Source of the DNA: Prevotella sp.
GTDB taxonomy: Bacteria; Bacteroidota; Bacteroidia; Bacteroidales; Bacteroidaceae
Direction of reading: 5' to 3'
DNA length: 64,000 nt
Assembly (NCBI GenBank): GCA_016287755.1
Contig: JAEEWT010000003.1
Span: 1-64,000, forward strand
The notes under the pieces are model-generated. The model saw nothing but the letters and a program-made list of their open reading frames with translations, had not been told where the DNA came from and did not search any database. Made by a program: the position numbers and the translations under genes. Position 1 is the stretch's first letter. Every line of letters starts with the position of its first letter. Below are positions 36,163-46,618 of the stretch, in pieces.

Positions 36163-38340
36163 TTATTGTGCGTTGTTAGTCAACGTAATCTCATTTGAGC
36201 CACTGCTCTCACTGCCACCTTCTTCAAAGGCTGTGACATAGTAGGTTGCCGACTCGCCACGATCGAGTCGCTGATCTTCAAAGACGGGTTCTGCCGAGGG
36301 TGGTATGGTAGCCACAAGACGATAGTTCCGTCCTGCATACTTACGGTATACATGGAAGAAGTACTTCCCTGTTGATTGGGGAACATCCCAACTGATACGC
36401 GGACTACCCGTGTCTTTCTGAACGAGACCGGACAGTCGGATGTTAAGGTCAGGACTGATCTCACCACGACAGAAGAATTGTTCTTGATTGCTTAATCCTG
36501 AAGACACACCCGTATTGTTGAACACCTCCATGCAGTAACGGTAATGGTTTTCGCGGTCGATCGGGGGTTCATCAACATACTCGAAGGTGCGCATGTTACC
36601 TAGAGAGTCGAGGTCATAGGTTTGGATAATATCCCATGTCTTCGCATTCTCCAGACGGCGCATGATTCTGGCAAGAACCAGATTATCCTGTTTACTCAAT
36701 TGCCAGCGCATGCCGAAATGCCGGTCGTCCTGCCAAGTAGAGTCACAGAGCGCGAGCATCGGAATACTGAAGTCAATGCGCTCCATCTGTAACACGTCCG
36801 ACATCTCCGACGGGTTACCTGCATAGTCGTATGCCATCACCTTATAATACTTATACCGCTGCGGCATATGTACGTTAATGGTATCAAGAAGCATGGTATC
36901 ACCAGGTATTGGTTGCGGAGCCATCTGAAAGTAGTCTCCTTCAGGGGTATCGGCCATATAGCCGACATACAGAGCCACATCGGGTTCAGGACACGGGTCC
37001 CACATCAGCGTGACCTCCCCTTCGGGTGAAATCATCGTATGCAGATTCTGGGGTTTTGACGGAGGAGTGATATCATCCACCTGCATGTAGAGAGCCATCG
37101 AAGTACTGGCATTTCCATAGATATCATAGGCCACGACGGCAATCTGTCCGCTACCATATTTGGATACATCGACGGTGGCTATGGTATCACTGGCAGCAAC
37201 AGGCCGGTCGTTCAGCTTCACCCATTGACCGTCAAAATGCTCATTGGTATAGACAATATCATATCCTTTCAAATCAAGTTCCAAGGAATCCTTGCCGAAG
37301 ATTACGTTACAAAGAATGATACTATCGTTCTCATTACGCTGTAGTTCAAAGCGGTGAATATAGGGAGGAGCGGGAGGAACAAAATCCGACAATTCCACCT
37401 GATAGGGTTCACTTGGCTTAGTTTGTTCACCAAAGGCATCAAATGCTGTGATACGATATTCGTATTTCCCTGGTTCCAATCCGCCATCGCTATAGATAAG
37501 GTTCCATGCTTCATCGTCATCATCTTCTTCATTGATGAATGGACTCATCGACATAAAGGGCTGTTCGTTGATCTGTTCCCATTGACCTCCGGATTTCCGA
37601 TGCTCAATATTGTAGTAGGAATAGAACTCATCCTGCCACATGAGCAGGATCGTGTTCGGCTTGATGATACTGTCAGATAACAATGCCTCGTAGGTGGGCT
37701 GCACATAAGGTTCTTCTGTATTTAATCTGATATTGCTTCCCGTGAGACGTAGCACCTTCTCAGGAACAAGCGGACGGATAATATAGATATACTTCTTGCC
37801 GGCTTTCACGGTGCGGTCAACAAATCCCAAGCCCATTGCCTGTGCCAGGTCAAAACGTCGCTCAGCTACCATCATACCGAAACCGTAGGCGTTCTGCTGT
37901 TCTTCATACACCTCCATGACAGAACCCATCGTTCCTGGTCGTGCTTGTGTCTCGTCAAGACGTGTGCCACGACGATAGAGCAGGAACGAAGCCGCCTGCG
38001 CCAAAGAGTCGGTGGGCGACATACGGTCGAACTCCTCCTCTGGCAAAGGCTTGATACAAGTAGAGAGGGTATCATCTACAAAGCCATCGGTAATATTAAT
38101 CCGAATCAGTTCGTAGCCATACTCGTTGATGATCTTCCACGACACATAGTCCTCTGGTGCCCAGCGCAACGATACATGGTCACCATAATAACGGCCAGTC
38201 ATCACGACGTTATAGATATGACGGTTGTCTTGTGTCGTATCAACGGCGACAGTGTCAGTAAGTACCGTCTGGGCGGTTGCACCCGTGACCGTAAATGCGG
38301 TCAGGCAACATACCAATAGTATCTTCTTCAAGTCTATCAT
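36163..38340 (-). CDS. Secreted fibronectin type III repeat protein
   Basis: Signal peptide MIDLKKILLVCCLTAFTVTGATAQ; several FN3-like segments ('PPSKPQNLHTMISPEGEVTLMWDPCPEPDVALYVGYM', 'LEPGKYEYRITAFDAFGEQTKPSEPYQVEL'). Confidence 0.8.
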   Translation of the reverse strand: MIDLKKILLVCCLTAFTVTGATAQTVLTDTVAVDTTQDNRHIYNVVMTGRYYGDHVSLRWAPEDYVSWKIINEYGYELIRINITDGFVDDTLSTCIKPLPEEEFDRMSPTDSLAQAASFLLYRRGTRLDETQARPGTMGSVMEVYEEQQNAYGFGMMVAERRFDLAQAMGLGFVDRTVKAGKKYIYIIRPLVPEKVLRLTGSNIRLNTEEPYVQPTYEALLSDSIIKPNTILLMWQDEFYSYYNIEHRKSGGQWEQINEQPFMSMSPFINEEDDDDEAWNLIYSDGGLEPGKYEYRITAFDAFGEQTKPSEPYQVELSDFVPPAPPYIHRFELQRNENDSIILCNVIFGKDSLELDLKGYDIVYTNEHFDGQWVKLNDRPVAASDTIATVDVSKYGSGQIAVVAYDIYGNASTSMALYMQVDDITPPSKPQNLHTMISPEGEVTLMWDPCPEPDVALYVGYMADTPEGDYFQMAPQPIPGDTMLLDTINVHMPQRYKYYKVMAYDYAGNPSEMSDVLQMERIDFSIPMLALCDSTWQDDRHFGMRWQLSKQDNLVLARIMRRLENAKTWDIIQTYDLDSLGNMRTFEYVDEPPIDRENHYRYCMEVFNNTGVSSGLSNQEQFFCRGEISPDLNIRLSGLVQKDTGSPRISWDVPQSTGKYFFHVYRKYAGRNYRLVATIPPSAEPVFEDQRLDRGESATYYVTAFEEGGSESSGSNEITLTNNAQ

Positions 38341-38356
38341 ATTCTTTCTATCATTT

Positions 38357-41300
38357 CTAATAATCATATGCACCAAGCGTAGGCATGGTCCATCCCTTAC
38401 TTGCCTGGAACGGAGAATAAACCGTTACGACAGGATAGAGTCCGTAGGCATCATGAAGGGCATCCTCACCCGTGTCTGTATTATAGGCATTGGGCTTATA
38501 TACCGCATAGCGGAACTGAGTGATGCCTCGCAGGTATGCCTTCCAATCGAATTCAGGATAGTTGGTGTAGTAGATGGGCTTGTCTCCACCTTGGGTATTA
38601 ACAGTCCAGCCATTCAACACCTCCCAAGCATATTTGTTATGACGAGATGTCCATCCACTGGCCGTAGTAAGGTTTTCAAGTTTGATGGTAGCATTATCGC
38701 CAAACTTCACTCCATCCTTCCAATTACACTCTTTCATAAACTGGTTCCATAAGCCTTGCATAGCAGGGAACTGCAGTGTAGAGAGTGAGTAACTGCCTGA
38801 CGTTTTGAGACCGTTGTCGCCAACACCCTTATAGCTCTTGATGACTTTCCAACTGACATTCCAGTTTCCATTCGTTGTTTCTGTGTAAAAACTACCACTT
38901 ACACCAGAAGAGATAGTACCTTGCATCAGCTGTACCCATTTGCGTTGTTCTTTCTCTCCGCTATGGCTTGAATAGTACTGTCGATACAGGTCAGCCCATT
39001 CCCTCACAATCTTATCTACACGCCAAGCAAGCCAGGAGTCATAAAGCAGAACGGAATAATACGTATAGTCCATCATCGGCGTATTACCATTCTTATAATA
39101 AGACCATGAAGTTATTGTAACTGGAACCCTGCGTTTCACATCGAGAGGTCCGGTGAAGTAACCGTTTGGCGTGTGTGGAATGTCTATCTCATACTTGTTG
39201 TCGCCCAGCATCATATTGCGCACGTTGAGGTTCTTTTCGAAAAGCGTTCCATGCCAAGTATTATCACTGCCATTGACGATACCTCCACGCAGGTCTCGGT
39301 TAGAGAACTTCAACCCTAATCCCTGAGCGCTGGTGATATTGTTCGGATAGAAGTAACCCTGCTTCAGTGTAACTCCGTTCAGGAATACATAGTTACACAT
39401 ATAGTTCAGGAAATCGTAGGGATTCAAATATATTTCACTCTTCGAACTATACGATTTATATTCTGCTTGTGGACGAGCTCCATAATAATAATTATATTGG
39501 GGTGGTGATTTCTTAGTTCCTCGTCCTTCCTGATCAATGAACTGCGTATAGAGACGAGCCTGTTGAGCCAGCAGACCCATATTTTTGTTATTTATCATCT
39601 CCTTCAATGTATATTCACTGGGGGTGAACTCGATGGAATAGATCTTGTCCATGTAAGCCTCTTTCTTAATTCTACGCTTCACCAACTCATTGATCCTGCT
39701 TTCTCGATTGTCTTCTGAGCCAACCGCCTTGTCGAAGTCCTTGCTATAGTCCTCCAATACCTTGCTGATACTCTCGTACTGCGTATCTAGCGGCATGGTA
39801 TACGTCTTGCCATCGGCACCAGTCACAACAACACTCTTGCCGTCGGCACTTAGTTTCACACCATCTGCATTGGAATTATTGTATATGGCAGTCATATTTG
39901 CAGAATTAATAGAGTTACCCTTTGCATCATAATTGCCAGAAGGTGCAGAGAGAATCGTCTTCTTATATACCTGCTTCAGTGCATTGATGGCATTATCCAT
40001 GTCGGCCTTACGGTAGCGGTAGAACACATAGCGGTACCTCTTTCCCTTGGTAACTTCTTTGTATGGGTAGTGGTAGGAGTGGTTGTTGCTACCGCGCACA
40101 TCAATATGGTAATAAGGTTTATCACTATGATACACAACATCCGGTTCATAGTGGACATAACCTGTGTTCATCTTTGTCTTCACAAAGTCCTTCTGCCCTG
40201 AATCGTATTCCTGTAATTCCACAAGATATTCGTAGTCTGGATTATTCATAAACCAACCCACATCACGCTTCAACACTAGCTTAGGCTCTCTAGCTTCATT
40301 GATGGGAGCATAGTAAGTACCATTTGTGGGGAAGGAGAACTGTACATAGTCCTTCAGATCGGTAGAGAGCGGACCTGTACGGAAGTAGAAAGTGTAAGTG
40401 TCTTTCCATTCCTCGCGAATACCTTGTTGCATCTTTTGGGCATCGAGTGACAATGGGTTTCTTGCAACACCATTTACGATCTCATAGCCATGACCGGCCA
40501 GTACCATGCGGTAGCCTTGTTCAGGTTCCAGTACTGCCGGACCTATCTTCATGTAGAACTCCGTGTTGTTCTTGCCAGCAATGCTCTGGTAGTGGTAGTT
40601 ACCTACCAGTTGTCCGCTCTTCGAAGGTGAAGAGCCTGACATACGGTGTATATAGAGTGGCATCGTTTCGTCGAGCTTGAAACGGAACACACGTTCAGCA
40701 TTCTTTGCATATTCAGCGGCATCACCGCTCACACCGGCCTGCTTGATAGCGATATTCTCATCGAGCAGGCGCAGATCAGCACCAATGGCCATATTTGTGG
40801 AGAAGTTGATGCGCGTGAACACCGATACCTCGTTATCTTTCTCCCAACCTTCAGATGATGAGTCAGATCCCGGATCTGCACCACCGAAGATACGGATATC
40901 TTCCAACGGGTTCTTAGCAACAGGCAGACAAATGTCACCCGCCTTCACCTCAATGGTTGACTTGAACTTTATCAATCCACCTAACAATTTACAGTGAGCC
41001 TTCAGCTTACCATAGACCCATGTAGGATTGACGAAGCCACCTTTCAGCAATGCACCGATTCCGGCATCGACAATCGGGAATTTACCCGTCCAAAGACGAG
41101 TCTTGATCATCAGACCAAGCTGACCGCCAGCATAGCCATATACTTGTCCGTTACAATAGAATCCGTTCTTTCCTGCTGGCTTACCATTGCTGCACATCAT
41201 ATCGCGGGCAAAGAGCATCGCCACATCAAAGCCTGCCACCAGATCAGCTCGGGCATAACACAGCACGGCATTGATACCAAACTCTCCACCAGCCTCAGCT

Positions 41301-44300
41301 CCGAACATCACACCGCCAGGACTATTGCCACTAGCCGTGGTAATCTTGTTGAACTCTGCCTTACGACGTTGCTGGGTTTGTGCGGAAGTACCATTGTTGG
41401 CATCCACGTTCTTGTTGGTCTTATACAGATAGTTCTGCACTTTCTCAGGAAGATCGGGCATAGCACCTCCATTAGGCAGTTCATTGCCCAAGCAGACATA
41501 GGCGTTGGCATAGATGCGACACCATGCGGCAATGGCATCACTCTTCTTACCCAACTGGAAGTCGATGAGAGTCAACGTACAGCGTTTGTCACGTGTGGGT
41601 TCACCTATATAGACATGCCATTTGGTCTTCTTATCAGCCTTTTTGTTCACCACAGCGAAGTCGAACGACAGTTTCAGACCAGAAGAAGCCTTAATCTCAC
41701 CACTGCTCTCAATGCTGCTACGTGACTTGGTTTGTTCAGTTGACTTATTGCTGTCACCACTGCCAATACCAAACTCATTGAGCTTGTTGTTGGCCATGTC
41801 GCTAGCACTCTGTGCATTGTTACATAGTTTCTGGAACTTACTGTCGTTGCCCACGAAGTTCTTGCATTGTGCCAACAGGTCGCTCTCGCTGACACCACCC
41901 TGCACAGTAGCCTGGATGCGGAAGGCACGTTCCACATTGTCGTTGTTGTACTCAACCATCACATTACTGTTGACGAGTCCTTTGCTACTGTTAGTACCAC
42001 AGAGGGCATGAACCTTTCCGTCGAAACGAATCTTCGACAACGACTTTTTCGCGTAATCATAGATGACCAGTCCATCAAGGCTCCCCTTCATCAGGTTACT
42101 TGAACCCGTAGTCTTCAAGCCTACGCCTAAAGCGAAGGCACAAGTTCCATACTCGGCACTGCGGTTGAGTTTACAGTTATAGTAGAATCCGCCACCGATG
42201 GAATCGATGCTGACGACACCGAGAGGAATACCCGTCTCGCTCTTCATCCCTAAGGAGAGACAGAAGCTGTGGTAAGTTCCGTGCTGACTGTCTTTCACCT
42301 TTGAGTATTTACCTGCGGCCACCATCTTGAACAACTCACGGATTTCGAAATCGAGCGAGGCATCCCAGCCGCTCTCTCCACCTTCACTGAGTTCCTTCAG
42401 CGTTCCATCGATGGTACATGCAGAGCCGCCAAGTGAACCATGGCAGGCGATATCGCTAAATTTCGTGTCATCATACGATACCTTATAGGTGTCCCAATTC
42501 ATGTTTGCCCAGACCTTCAAGCCTAGCGAGGCACCTACCTGATCATAGAAGAGAGAACCAGAACCTTTGATATAAATACCCAATTTAGAGAACTTACTCT
42601 TGTGCAAGAACTCCACCTTGTCGAGCGATATCTTGAAACCACCCACCTCCCCAGCAATGACGTTGGAAGGCATGTGCTGGACAGCAGGTGTCTGTCGGGG
42701 TGTCAACTCCGGTGCCGGACCATGGCTGTTGACTGCCAAAAGATAGCTGTCGTCTGAGCCACTTGCTTCATGACTCGAGAACAGGTCCTTGTAATCATCA
42801 ATACCAGTTGTACTCCAATCACCGATGCTACAATAGAAGCCGTGACTCTTTCCCGCATGAGCCGACTCGGTGTTCTCAGAACTCTCACTGCCACCCAAGG
42901 ATGGATTCTCCTGAAGCATGTCGTAGTTGGCAATATACATGTTCTTGAAGATAACACCGGGCAGAAGTGCTCCCATCTTGTCCTTCAGGTCAAGAGTAAG
43001 ACTACCGCTGAGCAAAGCACCAATCTTAAAGCCTTTCTTCGAGGTCCATCCGACATTGATACGTGAAGCCTTGTCGATGGTAGCTTTGATACGCCAAGCA
43101 TCCACCGACATATCCTCCTTCGGACTCATATTGAACTGCATGATGAATTCCTCGTCCTGCCAGGACATCTTTGCTTCGTAAGGAATATCGCCCTTGTCGA
43201 AGAGGGGAACACCGACAATTCCTTTCAGTCCGGCATACTTGAATCCGTTCTGTACCACTCTGGCATAAGCATGGTCGAGCGAGATTGACCAACCGCTCTC
43301 TTTGATACGACCCACATCATTGGCGTTGAAGTCGACTGTGAAGCCGTGCTTGTCGATAAAGACATCATCGATGCTGAACGAGACACGTTTCTTCGTTTCT
43401 TGGTTGTTGTTTTTACTCTCATCGGCATCAAACGGTAGTTGTACTTCTGCCTTTGAGAGCCAGAAACCCTGCCATTGCTTATCGTCCTTCAGGGCATTAT
43501 CCACATAACCTTTGTCTTTCGGCAGTTTGAAGTTCTTAGGATTGGCATCGGAACTATGGTCATACCACATACCACCCTTGGTTAGGTTGAAGGTATAACC
43601 AGGTAACTCTTTGTGCTGGAAAGGTTCCACTTCAGCCAATGCCATCCAGTCGCCCCAATCCTTAAAGCGTGTCTGTAGACGGGCAACGGGAATTTCTCCT
43701 TTGACAACTCCGCCTTTGCCATCATCTTTCAGCAAATTGTTCAGGCTCATTTCTACCTGAATCTGAACGGAGTCCATTTCCATCTCCTGCTTCTGTTTAT
43801 TTGTCGACCAGGAGATCCATGTACCATCATCAGGGTTATTGAATTGCGATGGTGAACGGAAGGTGAAGCCGAAATTGGTCTTGGGGTCTGTGAAAGTAAA
43901 ATCACCCATCAACGACGCAATGCCATCAGTCAGTGGCTGATCTGGTGAAATACAGATATGCGGAGCCGTGAAGGCTAGAATTTGACTTTGTGTTTGAGGA
44001 CACTCTGGAATCAATATCTGGGCGAACACGTTAATCCACGCAGTATTCGGTGAGAATTCGGCATTGAACAGCTGAATGCTCACAGGATTATCCTTGTCTG
44101 TTCGTGGCAGTCGTGCCGGCAGTTCCACTGACGTCCAACCTGTTGCTGAAGCCATGGAAAAGAGATCCGCGATATTGTTTATCTTCTGATAATAATTGTC
44201 AAGCTTGTCAGCCAGTTTATCGGCATACTTGTCGGCTATCTCCTTCGACTGTCCTGCACCAAGGATCATGTCCAGATCATCGAACATATCATAGGGGATA

Positions 44301-46579
44301 TACTCCTTAATTTGCTTGTTTAGGGCTTTTGGAGTCCGGGAACTGCGCACCTTACCTCTGTAGACTTCATGCGCTGCATTAATCCACAGACTATCAAACT
44401 CAACGGATATCTCAAAGCCTTTCCCATAGGGTTTCCACCTTACATAGCCCGTGCCTTTATAGCACTCTTCTTCCTTAATCTTGGTCTTTTCCAGTTCATC
44501 GATAATGAGCGTGAACTCACCCACCTTCACCTCTTTTCCTTTCAGATCGGAACGTGTGAAGTTTCCTAGAGTCTTGTCGCTGATGGTCTCAGAATAGCCT
44601 GGATGGCAGTCACCAAAGGTCTCTGCTGCCGACTTCAAATAGGCTAACTGTGCGATATTCTTCTTGTCAGAGGGATCGGCCTTGACATCTTTATCGTCAC
44701 TCGTCACTTTGGCCGTAACAAGAGCGATAAGCTGTTCGGAGCGCTCTAGTGCCTTCTCCATCTTCTCCCAGCGTATCGTATCCTTCATCCCATCAAGTTC
44801 CTTACTGTAGATAGGTTTCTGCAGCAGCATACTATCAATGGGCTGTCCAGTCTTGTACTTATAAAGTTGGACGTTGTACTTAAACGTCAGTTTATCATAA
44901 CGAGCCTTGTCTTCGCCTTTGACCAGTGTTGGTTTTTCCCATGCCATACAAATGGAGTCACCGGTATTCAGGATACGCGACTGGGTACCAAGGGAAGGCA
45001 TTGGCGTGGTGAGGTGTGGCTGACTAATAAGGAAGTCAGGGAGCTCCACCTCCTCCTCTTCTTCTTCCTCCTCCTCTTCTTCATCATCAGTACTCTTAGT
45101 CTGGTTATGACCAGTATGAGTACCAGGACGATAACTGCCGTGAGTACCAGGACGATAACTGCCGGAAGTTCTCTTCTTCTCCACCTTAAAGACACAGAGC
45201 GGACTCTGTCCGTTGTTCTCTATCTGAATATAATTGTTTGAGGACATGGAGAGACTGGAGGCTGGTGGTACAGCCGTCACGCGTGCAACATAATAACCAC
45301 CTTGACGTTCCATCAAATTGATGACTGAAGTAGGAATAACAAACTGTGTTGTGGCAATGCCTGAACGCTGAAGAATCTTTCCATCATAACGGATGGCTTC
45401 TTCTGGAGAACGTCCTGAACGAAGAGGTACAATCTCTAACGTATAAGTGAACCGAAGCGGACTGCCAGAGCAATTGCGTTGCGGTGCCATCCATTGAATG
45501 ACCGGGTTCTTTGTGTTGAGTGTAGCAGCCGACAACGAAAGCGTAGGTTCCTCATAAATGGCTACCACATTTTCGATAGCTGCAACCACATCATTGGAAT
45601 AGTATCCAGCGGCACTTGCCTGTTGAACAGAATTAACAATATTCGCAACATTCTGTGTGTTGGCCAATGTATAGTTTTGGGTATTGAGTAATGCTGCGTT
45701 CTGTGTATTGAGTAATGTAGCATTTCCACTTTGGGCCGCATTGGCAACCTTATTGGTTGTAGTTGTGGCCGTCCTATTGGAAAGAGCCGCAGTAGCAGTT
45801 CTACTGGAATTTGTTGTGGCAATTCTGTTGGCAATGGCAGCTGTAGCTGTCCTGCTGGTATTTGTGGTGGTTGCTCTGTTGGCAATAGCAGCTATGGCTG
45901 AATTATTATTAACAACGTTCACGCCATCGAGTACATATGTCCCTGTTGGATAGGATCCTTGCAACAGCAGGTCCGACGTACTGGAAGATACAGCAGGAAC
46001 TGTGATCTGTGGAGCCTTGGCAGTATAGCATACCCAGAAATTGGTTACGCCATCACGAGGGTCGCTGAGGACTAGAGGATGTTCAGCATCGTGGTCTACC
46101 TCATAAGCAACGACACGTCCTGTATAATGGCCCTCGGGAAGCAACGGTTGCTTTCCAGTTGTAAAATTGGTCATAATAGCACCATTGAGGCGCACGTCAT
46201 TAAGGTTGATATAGCGGAACAATTGCTTAAGTTCAGCAGGAAGTAACTGATGTACCCTTCCTGGTTGTATGGTAATACCTTTTGAAGGTGAAAATCTCAC
46301 AGGTGTCTGCAAGGAAATCGTACGAAGACCTTCCTTTTCAAGTTCGATACCCAGGAAGAGGGTTATCGGACGATCACTTCTATTCTGCAAGGTAATACTA
46401 AAGAACCTTCCTGGATCATTCGCATAGAGCATCGCTTGTGGCGGCATCGGATTGTATCGGTTATGCACCGTCACCCTTATCTCTTGTGCCAGAATGCTAT
46501 TCATGAATAGACTGAGCAGCAAAAAGGCCGCCAACCTCTTCACCTGCAAATATGTCGTTTGTATCGCTTGCTTATTCAT
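38357..46579 (-). CDS. Giant secreted protein (about 2740 aa), N-terminus resembling a TANFOR-type domain
   Basis: Signal peptide MNKQAIQTTYLQVKRLAAFLLLSLFMNSILAQ; N-terminal ~200 aa 'RVTVHNRYNPMPPQAMLYANDPGRFFSITLQNRSDRPITLFLGIELE...LLPEGHYTGRVVAYE'; uninterrupted frame. CDS confidence high; domain name tentative. Confidence 0.8.
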   Translation of the reverse strand: MNKQAIQTTYLQVKRLAAFLLLSLFMNSILAQEIRVTVHNRYNPMPPQAMLYANDPGRFFSITLQNRSDRPITLFLGIELEKEGLRTISLQTPVRFSPSKGITIQPGRVHQLLPAELKQLFRYINLNDVRLNGAIMTNFTTGKQPLLPEGHYTGRVVAYEVDHDAEHPLVLSDPRDGVTNFWVCYTAKAPQITVPAVSSSTSDLLLQGSYPTGTYVLDGVNVVNNNSAIAAIANRATTTNTSRTATAAIANRIATTNSSRTATAALSNRTATTTTNKVANAAQSGNATLLNTQNAALLNTQNYTLANTQNVANIVNSVQQASAAGYYSNDVVAAIENVVAIYEEPTLSLSAATLNTKNPVIQWMAPQRNCSGSPLRFTYTLEIVPLRSGRSPEEAIRYDGKILQRSGIATTQFVIPTSVINLMERQGGYYVARVTAVPPASSLSMSSNNYIQIENNGQSPLCVFKVEKKRTSGSYRPGTHGSYRPGTHTGHNQTKSTDDEEEEEEEEEEEVELPDFLISQPHLTTPMPSLGTQSRILNTGDSICMAWEKPTLVKGEDKARYDKLTFKYNVQLYKYKTGQPIDSMLLQKPIYSKELDGMKDTIRWEKMEKALERSEQLIALVTAKVTSDDKDVKADPSDKKNIAQLAYLKSAAETFGDCHPGYSETISDKTLGNFTRSDLKGKEVKVGEFTLIIDELEKTKIKEEECYKGTGYVRWKPYGKGFEISVEFDSLWINAAHEVYRGKVRSSRTPKALNKQIKEYIPYDMFDDLDMILGAGQSKEIADKYADKLADKLDNYYQKINNIADLFSMASATGWTSVELPARLPRTDKDNPVSIQLFNAEFSPNTAWINVFAQILIPECPQTQSQILAFTAPHICISPDQPLTDGIASLMGDFTFTDPKTNFGFTFRSPSQFNNPDDGTWISWSTNKQKQEMEMDSVQIQVEMSLNNLLKDDGKGGVVKGEIPVARLQTRFKDWGDWMALAEVEPFQHKELPGYTFNLTKGGMWYDHSSDANPKNFKLPKDKGYVDNALKDDKQWQGFWLSKAEVQLPFDADESKNNNQETKKRVSFSIDDVFIDKHGFTVDFNANDVGRIKESGWSISLDHAYARVVQNGFKYAGLKGIVGVPLFDKGDIPYEAKMSWQDEEFIMQFNMSPKEDMSVDAWRIKATIDKASRINVGWTSKKGFKIGALLSGSLTLDLKDKMGALLPGVIFKNMYIANYDMLQENPSLGGSESSENTESAHAGKSHGFYCSIGDWSTTGIDDYKDLFSSHEASGSDDSYLLAVNSHGPAPELTPRQTPAVQHMPSNVIAGEVGGFKISLDKVEFLHKSKFSKLGIYIKGSGSLFYDQVGASLGLKVWANMNWDTYKVSYDDTKFSDIACHGSLGGSACTIDGTLKELSEGGESGWDASLDFEIRELFKMVAAGKYSKVKDSQHGTYHSFCLSLGMKSETGIPLGVVSIDSIGGGFYYNCKLNRSAEYGTCAFALGVGLKTTGSSNLMKGSLDGLVIYDYAKKSLSKIRFDGKVHALCGTNSSKGLVNSNVMVEYNNDNVERAFRIQATVQGGVSESDLLAQCKNFVGNDSKFQKLCNNAQSASDMANNKLNEFGIGSGDSNKSTEQTKSRSSIESSGEIKASSGLKLSFDFAVVNKKADKKTKWHVYIGEPTRDKRCTLTLIDFQLGKKSDAIAAWCRIYANAYVCLGNELPNGGAMPDLPEKVQNYLYKTNKNVDANNGTSAQTQQRRKAEFNKITTASGNSPGGVMFGAEAGGEFGINAVLCYARADLVAGFDVAMLFARDMMCSNGKPAGKNGFYCNGQVYGYAGGQLGLMIKTRLWTGKFPIVDAGIGALLKGGFVNPTWVYGKLKAHCKLLGGLIKFKSTIEVKAGDICLPVAKNPLEDIRIFGGADPGSDSSSEGWEKDNEVSVFTRINFSTNMAIGADLRLLDENIAIKQAGVSGDAAEYAKNAERVFRFKLDETMPLYIHRMSGSSPSKSGQLVGNYHYQSIAGKNNTEFYMKIGPAVLEPEQGYRMVLAGHGYEIVNGVARNPLSLDAQKMQQGIREEWKDTYTFYFRTGPLSTDLKDYVQFSFPTNGTYYAPINEAREPKLVLKRDVGWFMNNPDYEYLVELQEYDSGQKDFVKTKMNTGYVHYEPDVVYHSDKPYYHIDVRGSNNHSYHYPYKEVTKGKRYRYVFYRYRKADMDNAINALKQVYKKTILSAPSGNYDAKGNSINSANMTAIYNNSNADGVKLSADGKSVVVTGADGKTYTMPLDTQYESISKVLEDYSKDFDKAVGSEDNRESRINELVKRRIKKEAYMDKIYSIEFTPSEYTLKEMINNKNMGLLAQQARLYTQFIDQEGRGTKKSPPQYNYYYGARPQAEYKSYSSKSEIYLNPYDFLNYMCNYVFLNGVTLKQGYFYPNNITSAQGLGLKFSNRDLRGGIVNGSDNTWHGTLFEKNLNVRNMMLGDNKYEIDIPHTPNGYFTGPLDVKRRVPVTITSWSYYKNGNTPMMDYTYYSVLLYDSWLAWRVDKIVREWADLYRQYYSSHSGEKEQRKWVQLMQGTISSGVSGSFYTETTNGNWNVSWKVIKSYKGVGDNGLKTSGSYSLSTLQFPAMQGLWNQFMKECNWKDGVKFGDNATIKLENLTTASGWTSRHNKYAWEVLNGWTVNTQGGDKPIYYTNYPEFDWKAYLRGITQFRYAVYKPNAYNTDTGEDALHDAYGLYPVVTVYSPFQASKGWTMPTLGAYDY

Positions 46580-46618
46580 ATATATTATATAAATAGGTGT
46601 TATACTCATTTCTATTCG

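Noticed and set aside
40994-41725. 243-aa + strand ORF opposite the giant protein (and other + ORFs at 38-46 kb)
   Set aside because: Shadow ORFs; the reverse frame is continuous for about 2740 codons with signal peptide and consistent operon spacing.
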